From Nemophila menziesii (Eukaryota > Streptophyta > Magnoliopsida > Boraginales > Hydrophyllaceae): a stretch of DNA of 64,000 nt. Numbering within the stretch: the first letter of the stretch is position 1; each line of letters starts with the position of its first letter. Positions 1 to 10,401 of the stretch are shown in pieces. Both the position numbers and the translations under genes were made by a program. Below the pieces are notes generated by a model. The model saw only the letters and a list, made by a program, of their open reading frames with translations. It was not told the origin of the DNA and did no database searches. The DNA is taken from contig JARWIR010000008.1 of NCBI GenBank assembly GCA_029959085.1, positions 14,184,001-14,248,000 on the forward strand, in the 5' to 3' direction.

Positions 1-212
1 ATAAAAAGATTACAATAATACCTTTATTATAATTGTTGTCTTTGACCATATATCTATTCCCATTTAAATCAAACATTAACATAGATGTGAAAATACACCT
101 ACTACTAATTTTCATAGCACGCGAACGTCCGCAATTTTTTTTAAATCGTCATAACTAAGTCTAAAAAAATAAAAAAAATAAAAAAATTGCATTTTTAGAT
201 GATACAAATTTA

Positions 213-393
213 GAGTAATGCTCGATATCTCCATAAATCACATCACTTTTTTATCGCCTCTTAGGTGGACCAATCATAAAGGAGAGAGAAAGTGATAAAT
301 CAGGAAAGAGAAATCATATGATTGGTTAATATAAAATCCACCTAAGAGGCGATAAAAGGGTGATGTGATTTGGGATGATATCCAACATTACTC
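213..393. mobile_element. Mutator-type MITE (181 bp) inside the foldback left arm
   Basis: The element starts GAGTAATG and ends CATTACTC. The inverted similarity runs on through the subterminal sequence: a CACATCAC / GTGATGTG pair and a CGCCTCTTAGGTGGAC / GTCCACCTAAGAGGCG-like pair. The flanks are TACAAATTTA (203-212) and TACAAATTA (394-402), a 9-bp TSD with one extra T on the left. The uninterrupted opposite arm near 5965-5975 shows the empty site as a single TACAAATTA in reverse complement, which proves insertion. A 9-bp TSD is typical of Mutator-like elements. A related MITE lies at 55780-55970. Confidence 0.85.
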
Positions 394-464
394 TACAAAT
401 TAATGTTTACGTCTATAATTTTTTTTATTTTTTTTTGAATTTTTATTTTTGATTTTTTTAAAAT

Positions 465-592
465 GGGAATTTGTCCCATCTCTAATTTTAAGATTGAGAT
501 GAATTTGTCCCATCTCAATTTTAATACTGAGATGGGATTTGTCTCATCTCTATTCTATAACTAAGATGAGATTTGTCCTATCTCTATTGTTA
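465..592. repeat. Short tandem repeats with GAGATGGGACAAATCTC-like palindromes (left arm)
   Basis: Four degenerate units of roughly 40 bp alternate forms of TTTGTCCCATCTC and GAGATGGGATTTGTCTC, so each unit is both a direct and an inverted repeat. The same motif recurs at 2298-2352 and, in the other arm, at about 5344-5400 and 5765-5905. It is therefore a constant part of the foldback arms. Function unknown. Confidence 0.7.
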
Positions 593-907
593 AACTAATT
601 AAAGGTATAATGTGTTGGTGATTATGATGTGCTGTTTCGCGAGTTAAAAAGCCTTGACTTAGTGGGGTTATGTATGTATGTCGAGGGATTGATAGGATTG
701 TTTCGACCAGTTTTACTATTCCTACTCCGATTTTGTTTGCAGGGCCTTCGAAACCTAAGTCTATTAGCTACTTATTCTTCTGATCCGCTCCCTACAATTT
801 ACGTTTATATAAGAAATAACTTATTTACTTTAAATATTGATGACTTGAGAAGCAATAATTAGTTGAAATGAAGAAAATTATTGTTTCTAGTTCATTATAT
901 AACATTC

Positions 908-922
908 AAAATCAAATTGTAC
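908..922. repeat. Target-site duplication of LINE, left copy
   Basis: AAAATCAAATTGTAC is present here and again at 2239-2253, directly flanking the LINE tail. The other foldback arm (about 5440-5455, reverse complement) has the site once. A 15-bp TSD fits target-primed reverse transcription. Confidence 0.9.
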
Positions 923-2238
923 ATGTAATCAGGGAGTTAAAACTGCTATACATATGTTTAGGCACTGTAATGAATTTTCTGATCTTTTTAAAAATTGCTT
1001 CGCAGGTCCCTGGAATCGAGAGAGAGCTGCTGTTATTCATGGGGAAGCTGGAGGTGATACGAGGTCAGTAGCAGCGAGTGGAGGAGATGGAACGCGGAGG
1101 CGGGGTGTGGACCGAGTAGCAGCTAGCGCAACAGGTGGAGCTATGGAAGGAGCTGCAGCTCGCGCAAATGGAACTCAAGCAGGCCTGAATTTCACTGCAG
1201 CAGGCCGTGATACAGGTCCTAGACCATCAGTTGAAGAGGAGTCTCGCTTACACCAGGGGCACGTTCGTGAACAAAGGCAGGTGGGACAGATGGGGCAGGA
1301 GGTAGGTGGACCTTCTGGAGCAGTTGGGAGGAGGAATAGACATGCTGTTATCAACCAGCAACGCCAAAGTGAGAGCAGCTCTAACAGTTTTTTGAGTCGA
1401 CTTTCTGGTTTGGATGATTCAGATTGGTGGGCCAAGTTACTAAGTAAGGGAAGTACAGTAAATGGAGTCGAAACTTGTCTATTGTTCGCAGCTTTCGTGT
1501 GGCAGGTATGGGCTGAGAGAAACAAGAGGGTTTTTTGATCCAGATGCGCAAGTCGAATCACCCAGTGAGATGAGAGCAATAATTAAAAATGCAGCATGTG
1601 ATTACCTTAGGGCGTGGGGGTATGAGCGCGATGGGGGCTTGTTCATATCCGCGAAGAGTTCTCTTATTAAGTGGGGCATACCATTGACGGGGGTTAAACT
1701 GAATGTAGATGGGGCGTTTAATGAGGAGCGAAACGTAGCAGGAGTGGGAGGTCTGTTCAAGGACACCAATGGGGAGTATATTATCGGATTCGCAGGTAAC
1801 CGTGTCGCAAGGACCCCTTTTGAGGCGGAAGTACTTGCGCTTCATTTTGGTTTACATATGGCTGTTTGTAAAGGTTTTTCGTCTCTGGTTATTGAAACTG
1901 ACTCGCGTGAGTTGCACGCGCTAGTGAAGGGCGGTGCGAACTCACGGGGTTTTTTCGGATGACATTATAAGAGCGTGTCGAGATATATTGGCTTCGAGGG
2001 AAGGTTTTGTGCTCGAATGGTGTTATAGGGAAGCAAACACCTGTGCTGATTGGTTGGCGAAATTTGGAGCATCCGGGGAAGCGAGTTCTACACCATACAG
2101 TTCTCCGCCAGACGGTCTTTGGCGTCTTTTAACTAAGGATAGGTGCGGCTGGGCTGTACCTAGAATTATTTTAGATAACTAGTACGTTTTAAGAAGTTTA
2201 TCTCCCTGGTCTTGATGACCTCATATGTAACAAAAAAG
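923..2238 (+). mobile_element. 5'-truncated LINE tail (end of ORF2 with RNase H)
   Basis: This is a 1.3-kb LINE 3' fragment inserted in the foldback left arm. Translation shows the linker after the RT zinc-binding domain (VWQVWAERNKRVF, ending 1535) and then a plant-LINE RNase H. The acidic catalytic residues are all visible: LNVDGAF, FEAEVLAL, IETDSREL and REANTCADWLAK. The last coding part ends with a stop at 2180-2182. The coding frame is broken twice, each time at a run of six T (about 1533-1538 and 1951-1956). The 3' end reads CTCATATGTAACAAAAAAG, so only a short A tail remains. The 15-bp TSD and the paired arm that lacks the insert make the boundaries firm. Two other tails of this family lie at 39789-40147 and 46333-46850. 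Confidence 0.92.
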
Positions 2239-2253
2239 AAAATCAAATTGTAC
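2239..2253. repeat. Target-site duplication of LINE, right copy
   Basis: Perfect 15-bp copy of 908-922, directly after the A-rich LINE end. Confidence 0.9.
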
Positions 2254-2929
2254 GAGTCATCAACATTATTAAACACTGAAAAAAAACTCCATTTAAATCT
2301 GAGATGGGATTTGTCTCATCTTTATTGTAAAACTAAGATGAATATATCTCATTTGCGATTAAAACCTTCCACCACCACCACCACCCCAACACCACCACCA
2401 CCTACCACCACCACAATTACCTACTACTAATTTCATTACACAATCACGCGTTCGTGAATTTTTATTTAAAATCGTCATAACTAATTCTAAAAAAATCAGA
2501 AAAATAAAACAGTTGCATTTTTGGATAAAGCAAATTAATATTTACGTCAATGATTTTTTTGAATTTTTTAATTTTTTTAAAATCTTTTTCTTCGCAGTGA
2601 ATTTCATGTTTGCGAAAAGTTTCATGTTTTAAACAGTGAATTCCATGACTGCGAAAAATATACAAAAAAATTATAGACGTAAATATTAATTTGCTTTATC
2701 CAAAAATACATTTTTTTTATTTTTCTGATTTTTTTAGAATTAGTTATGACGATTTTAAACAAAAATTACAAACGCGTGCGTGTGATATGTAATTAGTATT
2801 AGGTGGTGGTGGTTGAAGTGGTGGTGGTTGTGGTAGTGGTAGCTGTAAATACATGGTAGTGGTGGTGGTGGAACCACCTCATTATTTGTCTAATTTTTAA
2901 AAATAAATATTGTATTGAAAATTATAGAG

Positions 2930-3275
2930 AAAATGCCCATTTAAATCATGATTATGAAAGTTTATGACAAAAAATTGACAGGTTATTATTTCTTCCCAAT
3001 TAGATTATCCAGTTTTCCATTTAAATAAAAAATCTATTACCATTTTACTTCCTTACCCTTTTTATTGTTATTAATTAAAAATAGAGGTATTTTTTAAAAG
3101 AAACCTAATAAAATTACATAATTGTTAAATTAAGCCTTTAACAATTTATTTGTTAAAAAAATACCTAATGAAATAATTATTTATAGAAAATATTTCCTTT
3201 ATATTTTTTATACCTTTATTACCTTTATTATTAAATATATTATTTTTAAGGGGCATTAATCCAAAAGGTCCAATA
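2930..3275 (+). repeat. Dispersed repeat E, copy 1
   Basis: AT-rich segment lying just inside the inner end of the left foldback arm. Its reverse complement is found at about 6222-6575, just outside the right arm, and a partial third copy at 57441-57620. All share the string around TTTATTATTAAATATATTAT and the TATTTATAGAAAA block. No ORF or terminal structure was recognised. Confidence 0.75.
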
Positions 3276-3404
3276 CTAATATAACTTGCTTCATCAAGTC
3301 CAGCCCATTTCTGAATTTTTTAGTACCCTTATTACCCTTAACAACTAATAACTTTATGATTAAATAAAAAAACCAGCCCATTTATTTTAATATTTGAAAT
3401 AGCG

Positions 3405-3866
3405 TTGATTGATAAAAAAAATTATTCATCATCGGTACTATCTTCTAAACAAACCCCAAAGAATAAGCATTATATCACTCCAATCAGTCAAAGAAGAGAA
3501 ACAATGAAGAAAGCTAAACGGCCGGTGAAACCCAATATTTTGAATCGGCAATCACGCAGAAATGAAGAAGGACCTTCCAACAACACGGCGGAGCCTAGCA
3601 CATTGATAACCCAGACGGCGAAACCTTTGAAAAACACGGCGGCTAAAAACAAAACGGCGAAGCCTAGTAATAGATGCAAGCCAAAGCCCAGTAAAACAAA
3701 CACGGCGAAGCCTTTGACTACCAGGTCGGAGAAATCCAAAAGTTTGAACCTGGCGAAGCCCAAAACCAGTAGGGCAAAGAAGGCGAAACCCAAAGATTTG
3801 AACCCGGGAAAGCCCATTACAATTAGTACAACGACTCGGCGACGACAACGAATGGCGCGAAACTGA
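3405..3866 (+). CDS. Lysine-rich AKP-repeat ORF in the foldback loop (unknown)
   Basis: This ORF of 153 codons starts at 3405; a second in-frame ATG at 3504 follows AAACA and may be the real start. The protein is very basic and of low complexity, with irregular repeats of the type TAKP, AAKNKTAKP, LAKPKTSRAKKAKP and LNPGKP, and a final RRRQRMARN. At DNA level the repeat unit is ACGGCGAAGCCT. It resembles the lysine/alanine/proline-rich tail of linker histones only in composition: there is no globular domain, signal peptide or membrane segment. It may be a captured gene fragment inside the foldback, a fast-evolving host gene, or a chance ORF kept open by the repeat. I do not recognise a family, and expression cannot be judged. 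Confidence 0.35.
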   Translation: MIDKKNYSSSVLSSKQTPKNKHYITPISQRRETMKKAKRPVKPNILNRQSRRNEEGPSNNTAEPSTLITQTAKPLKNTAAKNKTAKPSNRCKPKPSKTNTAKPLTTRSEKSKSLNLAKPKTSRAKKAKPKDLNPGKPITISTTTRRRQRMARN

Positions 3867-4108
3867 CCAATTGACCGTCCGAGGCAGAAGGAGGTTCAAC
3901 TACAAGTACAAACATGGAAAATAGCAGCCCAGATAAGGAATCGAAAATCAGCAGCCCAGAAAAGGAATCGGAAAATGTGACTATGTTTTAGGGTTTCCAA
4001 AAGTTTGTTAGGGTTTCTATTAGCTACGCTGGGATGTACGTGAAAATGTACTGGGCTGCGCAACTAACACGGAACGTGTAGGTATTTAGGACTTGTTCGT
4101 ATAAAAGT

Positions 4109-4260
4109 GGTGGGCTGTCGCACCGTCTGTTGGGCTGTGACTAGTATTTTGGTGGGTTTCGCGTAGAGGCTGTTGGGTTGTGGCTATTAATTTGGTGGGC
4201 TGCGCGAAGAGTTTGTTGGGTGGTGGCTATTAATTTGGTGGGCTGTGCGCAGAGTATTAC
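4109..4260 (+). repeat. 43-bp tandem repeat in the foldback loop
   Basis: Units begin with GGTGGGCTG or GGTGGGTTT at 4109, 4151, 4194 and 4237, with a period of 42-43 bp. Each continues through a CGCG-containing core and TTGGGYTGTGGCTATTAATT. The last unit is partial. Confidence 0.85.
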
Positions 4261-6221
4261 TCTAACACAATAATAAATAAATAAACGTGCGAACTTGAAT
4301 CATTTAACCTTAAAAATTGTGTAAAGGATTCTGTGGCTGGAATACATACCTTTGATGCAAAAAAGCTTGAAGATCAGTGGACTTGTTTCTGGAGAGTTGT
4401 TTATGCGTTTCTTCGTATGACTCTTTTGGCTGCGATAATACGTCTTAATTGTGTCCAGAAATTAAGATAATTCGTTATGGTACAGATTAGTTCTATTATA
4501 TTAGGAACTAATTGATTCTTAGATAATGATTGTTTTTGTTATGCGGCATGTAATTAGGGAAATATAATACTGATATAATATATAAAAGAAGACTAAGGTT
4601 AATTTAGGTATATCAGATGTCTAAATAAAAAATTTGGACCTTATTCATCCAAAATTTTGGGTTGGACTTCCTGAGACACGATTTGTTGGGTTTTGGACCT
4701 AATTAGAAATTATCTCTATTTTTAATACAATATTTATTTTTAAATATTAAACAAATAATAGGGTACCACCACCACCACAACCACCACCACCACCACACCC
4801 ACCACCACCACCACCACCACTACTATGTATTTAACCACCATTACAGCTACCACAATCACAACCACCACCACCTACTACTAATTCCATTACACACGCGCGC
4901 GTTCGTGAAATTTTTTTAAAATCGTTATAACTAATTCTAAAAAAAATCAGAGAAATAAAAAATTTGTATTTTTGGATAAATCAAATTAATATTTACGTCT
5001 ATGATTTTTTATTTAATTTTTTCACAGACAAGAAATTTACTGTTTTAAACATGAAAACAACGCATTTTCTTTTCCCAAACATGAAATTCACTACGAAAAA
5101 AAAATTAGAAAATTCATAAACTCAAAAAAAAAGTCATAGACGTAAATATTAATTTTCTGTATCCAAAAATACGAATTTTTTATTTTTCTGATTTTTTTAG
5201 AATTAGTTATGACGATTTAAAAAAAATTCACGGACGCGCGCGTGTGTAATGAAATTAGTAGTAGGTAAAGGTGGTGGTGGTAGGGTGATTGTGGTATTGG
5301 GGGGTCCGTGGTGGTGGTGGTGGAAGGTTTTAATCGCAAATGAGATAGATCCATCTTAATTTTACAATAGAGATGGGACAAATCTCATCTCAATATTAAA
5401 TGAGTTCTTTTTTGTTTTAGTGTTTAATAATGTTGATGACTCGTACAATTTAATTTTGAATGTTATATAATGAACTAGAAACAGTAATTTTCTTCATTTC
5501 AACTAATTATTGCTTCTCAAGTCATCAATATTCAAAGTAAATGAGTTATTTCTTATATAAACGTAAATTGTAGGGAATGGATCAGAAGAATAAGTAGCTA
5601 ATAGCCTTAGGTTTCGAAGGATCTGCAAACAAAATCAGAGTATGAATAGTAAAACTGGACGGAATAATCCTATCAATCCCTCGACATACATACATAACCC
5701 CACCAGGTCAAGGCTTTTTACCTCGCGAAACAACACACCATCATCTCCAACATATTATACCTTTTTAATTAGTTTTTCAATAGAGATGGGACAAATCTCA
5801 TCTTAGTTATACAATAGAGATGGGACAAATCCCATCTCAGTATTAGAATGGAGATGAGACAAATTCATCTCAATCTTAAAATTACAGATGAGACAAAATC
5901 CCATTTAAAAAACAAATCAAAATAAAAAAAAATTTAAAATAAAAAAAAAATCATAGACGTAACTACTAATTTGTATCATCTAAAAATGCAATTTTTTTAT
6001 ATTTCTGATTTTTTTAGAATTAGTTATGATGATTTTAAAAAAAAATCTCAGACGTGCGCGTTCGATGAAATTAGTAGTAGATGGATTTCCACATCTATGA
6101 TAATATTTGATTTAAATGGGAATAAATATATGGTCAAAGACAACAACTATAATAAGGGTATTATAGTAATTTTTTCATCTACATTATTATGTAATCTAAA
6201 TGGGAAGTTGGTTTGTCATTT

Positions 6222-6575
6222 TGATTTAGGCATTAACCCAAAATAATATATTTAATAATAAGAGTAGTAAATGTATAAAAAATATAAAGGGGATGTTTTC
6301 TATAAATAATTATTTTATTAGACATTTTTTTATAAAATAAATTGTTGAAGGCTTAATTTAACAATTATGTAATTTTATTAGGCTTCTTTTAGCAAATACC
6401 TCTATTTTTAATTAGTAACAATAAAAAAGGTAATAAAGTAAAATGGTAATAGAATTTTTATTTAAATGGGAAGTTGGATAATCTAATTGGGAATAAATAA
6501 TAACATATTAACTTTTTGGCATACACTTTCCTAATCATGATTTAAATGTCATTTTCTCATAATTTTATTTGGAAA
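6222..6575 (-). repeat. Dispersed repeat E, copy 2 (inverted)
   Basis: Reverse-complement copy of about 2930-3275, starting about 36 bp outside the outer end of the right foldback arm. It contains AATAATATATTTAATAATAA and the CTATAAATAATTATTTTATT block, as in the copy at 57441-57620. Confidence 0.75.
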
Positions 6576-6950
6576 AAAATTGTAATATCCTAATATTTTT
6601 ATAAAGGGTAATGAATGAACGACCCTTTTTCTATTATATTTATAATATGAGATAAATTATATTTGTAATTGAATATAGAGTGATTGACTGAAAGAGTCCA
6701 CATACTATTGTCAGTTGTCCATCAAGTCTATTCCACCGAAAAATGTTTGGATTGCCATTTTGCTCCATTAATATTTTTTAACTTACCAAAACTAATTTCC
6801 CAAATTATATGCAACCAATCAATTAATTACAAAACAAAAAAGGAAAACATTAAATTAAAGTACAAAACAAAGACGAATAAAACGAATAGAAATCAATGAT
6901 ATCTTTATTTAATATTTGCGTAGTAATTACAAAATAAATTACACCAGTAA
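6576..6950. other. No gene seen
   Basis: AT-rich spacer between repeat E and a minisatellite. A 71-codon open frame at 6684-6899 is of low complexity and ends in a KTKTNKTNRN-type run. I see no domain and treat it as noise. Confidence 0.5.
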
Positions 6951-7162
6951 TTACAAACCACCGATATTAACTAGCACACTACTGATATTCCACATGTAAC
7001 CCATCAGTACAAACCACAGACATTAACTAGCACACACTAATATTCCACACGTAACCCATCAGAAACAGAAAAATTGCATGTGCTATGTGTCCACACGTAA
7101 CCCATCAGTACAAACCACCGATATTAACTAGCACACCATTGATATTCCACACGTAACCCATC
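6951..7162 (+). repeat. Minisatellite, about 56-bp unit
   Basis: Three long units run from about 6951, 7006 and 7107. Each reads ACAAACCACCGATATTAACT, then AGCACAC, then TGATATTCCACACGTAACCC. Units 2 and 3 are each followed by a GAAACAGA / TGTGCYRTGTGT spacer, giving a higher-order period of about 101 bp. Confidence 0.85.
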
Positions 7163-7472
7163 AGAAAACAGAGAAATAAATATTTCATGTGCCGTGTGTA
7201 TACCCTTTGTTTTTGCCTGTTACACCATCACAAGTTAAAAGCAACCCATCAAGACCAGAGTATGAACTATGTCCACCAATATTCATACAGTTTCAACGAA
7301 AAAAATAGATATTTAGGGAAAATCTAAAAAAAACTGGATTTAATCGTTTAAAGCTAAGATTCCATTAAAAAATAAAATCTAAAACACTTGATTATGAATT
7401 TTAGGGTTTCAATTGGAAAAATTGGATTTTTACCTTAAAAATTGTTTATTTTTTGGAGAATATATTCTAGTC

Positions 7473-7589
7473 GATGGTGGAGAATGTCCTCCAGTGGCGG
7501 CGGTCTTGGTCTTGTGCTTCTTAGGTTTGAATGGTTTATTGGGCCAGCCGAGTTGATGATGGTGGAGAATGTCCTCCAGTGGCGGCGGT
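7473..7589 (+). repeat. 85-bp partial tandem duplication
   Basis: The 32-bp string starting GATGGTGGAGAATGTCCTCC occurs at 7473-7504 and 7558-7589. A second short repeat, GAGAGCGGCTTGGT, follows at about 7606 and 7645. The segment is more GC-rich than its surroundings. Both strands have open frames here (7442-7699 plus, 7430-7777 minus), but neither has a recognisable domain. Confidence 0.75.
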
Positions 7590-7799
7590 ATTTTTGTGCA
7601 CGAGAGCGGCTTGGTAGGGAGATGAGTGTGATTAATTTTGTGCAGGAGAGCGGCTTGGTGGGGGCGGTCTTTTTGTGCTGGAAAGATATCTTTTTTTAAG
7701 ATGCTATAATTAAAGGATTTATTAGATACACTACCTATATGAAATAAGTTACACAAGATAAAAATAGTAAAAATCAACTGAGATTATTAAAACAGGGGT

Positions 7800-7930
7800 A
7801 TAGATGGAAGAGATATTATAAAGTTGGACCTTTTAAGGGAAAAATATGGTATTGGACTTGACGGGGATGGAAATGGGTTTGTGGACTTAATTAGAAAATA
7901 AATCTTAAATAAATATTTTTATTTTAATTA
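7800..7930 (+). repeat. Partial copy of the foldback loop end
   Basis: The sequence around 7820-7920 (GGACTT...GGACTTAATTAGAAA, then AATAAATATTTTTATTTTAA) resembles 4625-4750 at the right edge of the foldback loop. It is probably a fragment of the same repeat family; the boundaries are unclear. Confidence 0.4.
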
Positions 7931-8154
7931 TTAAATTAAAAAATGTTATGAACATTTAATTAATATGCATAAGTATATAAAAAGTTGATATTTAAGTTAA
8001 ATAAGAAAAAAAATTAACATATTATAATAACTGACAAGTACGGTTTATTAAGGCACTGATCTGGATCGATTATAACGGGTTTGTAGTTTCTAAAAAAACT
8101 AATAAGGCCTATATAAAACTTTGTCCTGGTAAAACTGGAATGAAAAACCGAGCA

Positions 8155-8552
8155 AATTTCATTTTTACGCCATAAAAATATTTTTAGGCCAAACATTTCA
8201 AAAAAAGTCACATTTTTAAGCCAAACGTATTTAAAATGCCAATTTTTAGGCCATTTCACTAATTTCGTGAAATATTTCATTAAATCTAATGATAATTTAT
8301 CTATTTCAAATAAACTATATGTTTATTTGGCCGTATCACAAATTAGAAACTCTATCTAAAGTGTCCAAATTGTCTTTAAAATCTATGAAATATGTCACGC
8401 AATTAGTAAAATGGCCTAAAAATAGGTGTCTTGAATACGTTTGGCCTAAAAATGTGACTTTTGAAAAGTTTGGCCTAAAAATGTGACTTTTAAAAAGTTT
8501 GGCCTAAAAATATTTTTAGACCATATGTAATGGCCTAAAAATGGGATTTTCT
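8155..8552. repeat. Small foldback with TTTGGCCTAAAAATGTGACT repeats
   Basis: About 8155-8287 is the reverse complement of about 8384-8552, with a loop of about 95 bp. The right arm also contains a 30-bp direct duplication (GTTTGGCCTAAAAATGTGAC at about 8438 and 8468). The motif GGCCTAAAAAT recurs at least six times over both arms. It could be a MITE or a local inverted duplication; I could not define a TSD. Confidence 0.75.
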
Positions 8553-9561
8553 TAAAAAACTATAACAGTCAAGCCTATCGGTCCATATAAGTCAAATATC
8601 CATTAAGTCTAATTTTATTTTATTTTTCTTTACCCATTCATAACTCAGGAGTCAAGACATAATCTTGCACGCATTAACCCAAATCATTTACACCATCTCA
8701 ACCCTCGACTCATCTTCTTTCTCTCTATCAGATAGAACCCTACCCACCAACTCCTTCTTCCTTTCCATTTGATAGCTAACCTAAGTCATTCAATACACAT
8801 CACCATCTAGTCTAACTTGTGTTAAAGTAATCCTATGATATTAATTTTATATTTCTTTATGCCTTGATGTTTATGCAATATTTCTGTGATGTTACATTTT
8901 TATTCTTCTGAGGGATTTCATCTTCTAGGTAATATATTCTTATGTTTTACTTACTCATGACATATGGGCTATGGGATTGGTATAGTTTTTATTCTTCTTC
9001 TGATCGCTATTTTCTTGTATCTGAGATCGATGGTCTACTTATTGATAAAATCAAATCACCGACACTTTTGTAGGTGAGTATTTTTCTGAGATGGATTTTT
9101 CTCACATATATTGCATGTTAATTTGATTTTGTATCAATGATTGTATTATTCTTGCATGTGTTGAAATCAGTTCACTGGATATATGGGAAGCCGGTAGCAT
9201 TATATATGAGTTGATTCATACTTATTGGAGTAGGAAATTTTGCTCAGTTTCTGAAATATGAAATATTGATTTTTATGAGGTTAACTAGTTGAATCTTGCA
9301 TTGTTAGTGGCTTGAAAAATCTATACTTGGCAACAATATGCATATTAGTGCTCTAAAAAGTTGGCTATGATAAAGATGCGAAAATTCAGCAATAGTACTT
9401 TTCAAAGAATTTTTATGCAATTGTGTGATGTATTTTTGAAAATTGCACCATCTTACAAAAATATATAATAATAAACATTATATTGTAATTTCTTTTCAAA
9501 TAAAATATACTTCATTTTGTATAAAGTAGGGTCTACGTAATAATACAAAATTTTATTAGAC
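8553..9561. other. No gene seen
   Basis: AT-rich intergenic sequence with pyrimidine-rich stretches near 8640-8760. There are no long open frames, repeats or transposon ends that I recognise. Confidence 0.5.
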
Positions 9562-10308
9562 AAATAAATGAGGTACCAAAAGTATACTTACCACTAAGAT
9601 TACCTATACTTAAAATTAATTTTTTCACTAAGGAAATACGATTTAACACCATCATAAAATATTGTATATCATAGAAGGTCATCTAAACTCATATTACGTG
9701 GTCATCTTCATCGACCTAATAGGAAAAACACATATTACGTATAAACCTTATAATTTCCCCCCCCCCCCCCCCACACACAATCACATGAATCAAAAGGAAT
9801 TGTTTGTAGAGACTTAGCAACAATTTTAGAGTTTACTGGGGCACTTTGAAGATGCAAAGTGGTAATATGGTCCCTTGAAACTCTAAAAAATGTATGATAT
9901 AAAATCTGAAAAATAAAAAAAGTTTGCATAAGACTCGAAAATAAATGAGGTACCAAAAGATATACTTACCACTAATATTACCTATACTTAAAATTAAATG
10001 TTTCACTAAGGAAATACGATTCAACACCATCAGATAAATATTGTATATCATAAAGGGTCATTAAACTCATATTAAGCGGTCATCTTCCTCGACCTAATAG
10101 GAAAAACACATATTACGTATAAACCTTATAAGGTTTTTCCCCACACAATCACATGAATAAAAAAGAGCTGTTTGTAGAGACTTAAAAACAGTTTTAGAGT
10201 TGATCGGGGCACTTTGTAGATGCAAAGTTGTAATATGGTCCCTTGAAACTCTCAAAATATATGAAATAAAATCTAAAAAATTAAAAAAGTTTGCATAAGA
10301 CTCGAAAA
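9562..10308 (+). repeat. Tandem duplication, unit about 375 bp
   Basis: Copy 1 is 9562-9938 and copy 2 is 9939-10308. Both start AAATAAATGAGGTACCAAAA and end AAGTTTGCATAAGACTCGAAA. The copies differ by scattered substitutions and by a C16 tract present only in copy 1 (9757-9772), where copy 2 has TTTTTCCCC. The tails share ATGGTCCCTTGAAACTCT with the degenerate array that follows. Confidence 0.92.
9757..9772 (+). repeat. Mononucleotide tract C16
   Basis: Sixteen consecutive C. Copy 2 of the surrounding duplication has no such tract, so it expanded after the duplication or is an assembly-sensitive site. Confidence 0.95.
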
Positions 10309-10401
10309 TTGATGTTAAGTCCCTAAAAACTAATATGTGAGTGTGTGATCTTTTTGGGTAAAGAACCCTATCAATTTGAGATTTATATGTGTGTTTAACC
10401 C

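Larger units (their letters stand above)
1..6185. repeat. Giant foldback (long inverted repeat) with a gene-sized loop
   Basis: Positions 1 to about 2930 are the reverse complement of about 4712-6185, base for base with moderate divergence. Landmarks pair in order: the stretch around 50-210 with 5970-6180, 470-925 with 5435-5960, 2253-2440 with 5225-5440, and 2440-2930 with 4712-5225. With the LINE (923-2238) and the MITE (213-393) removed from the left arm, both arms are about 1.45 kb. The arms carry CCA/TGG trinucleotide runs (about 2373-2433, 2809-2875, 4764-4820, 5260-5330). The loop, about 2930-4712, is unique sequence with a lysine-rich ORF and a 43-bp tandem repeat. The left arm runs to the window edge, so the true outer end is not visible. 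It resembles a foldback or long-TIR Mutator-like element, but I see no transposase and cannot assign a superfamily. Confidence 0.85.

Noticed and set aside
1175..1579. Minus-strand open frame of 134 codons
   Set aside because: It lies antisense to the LINE linker/RNase H coding region and has no domain of its own.
3488..3899. Two minus-strand open frames opposite the lysine-rich ORF
   Set aside because: They are the reverse reading of the ACGGCGAAGCCT repeat, low-complexity F/L/R-rich, and cannot be told from chance.
8640..8830. 5' leader of an undetected host gene (pyrimidine-rich stretch)
   Set aside because: No coding frame or splice-linked exon follows on either strand within several kb.
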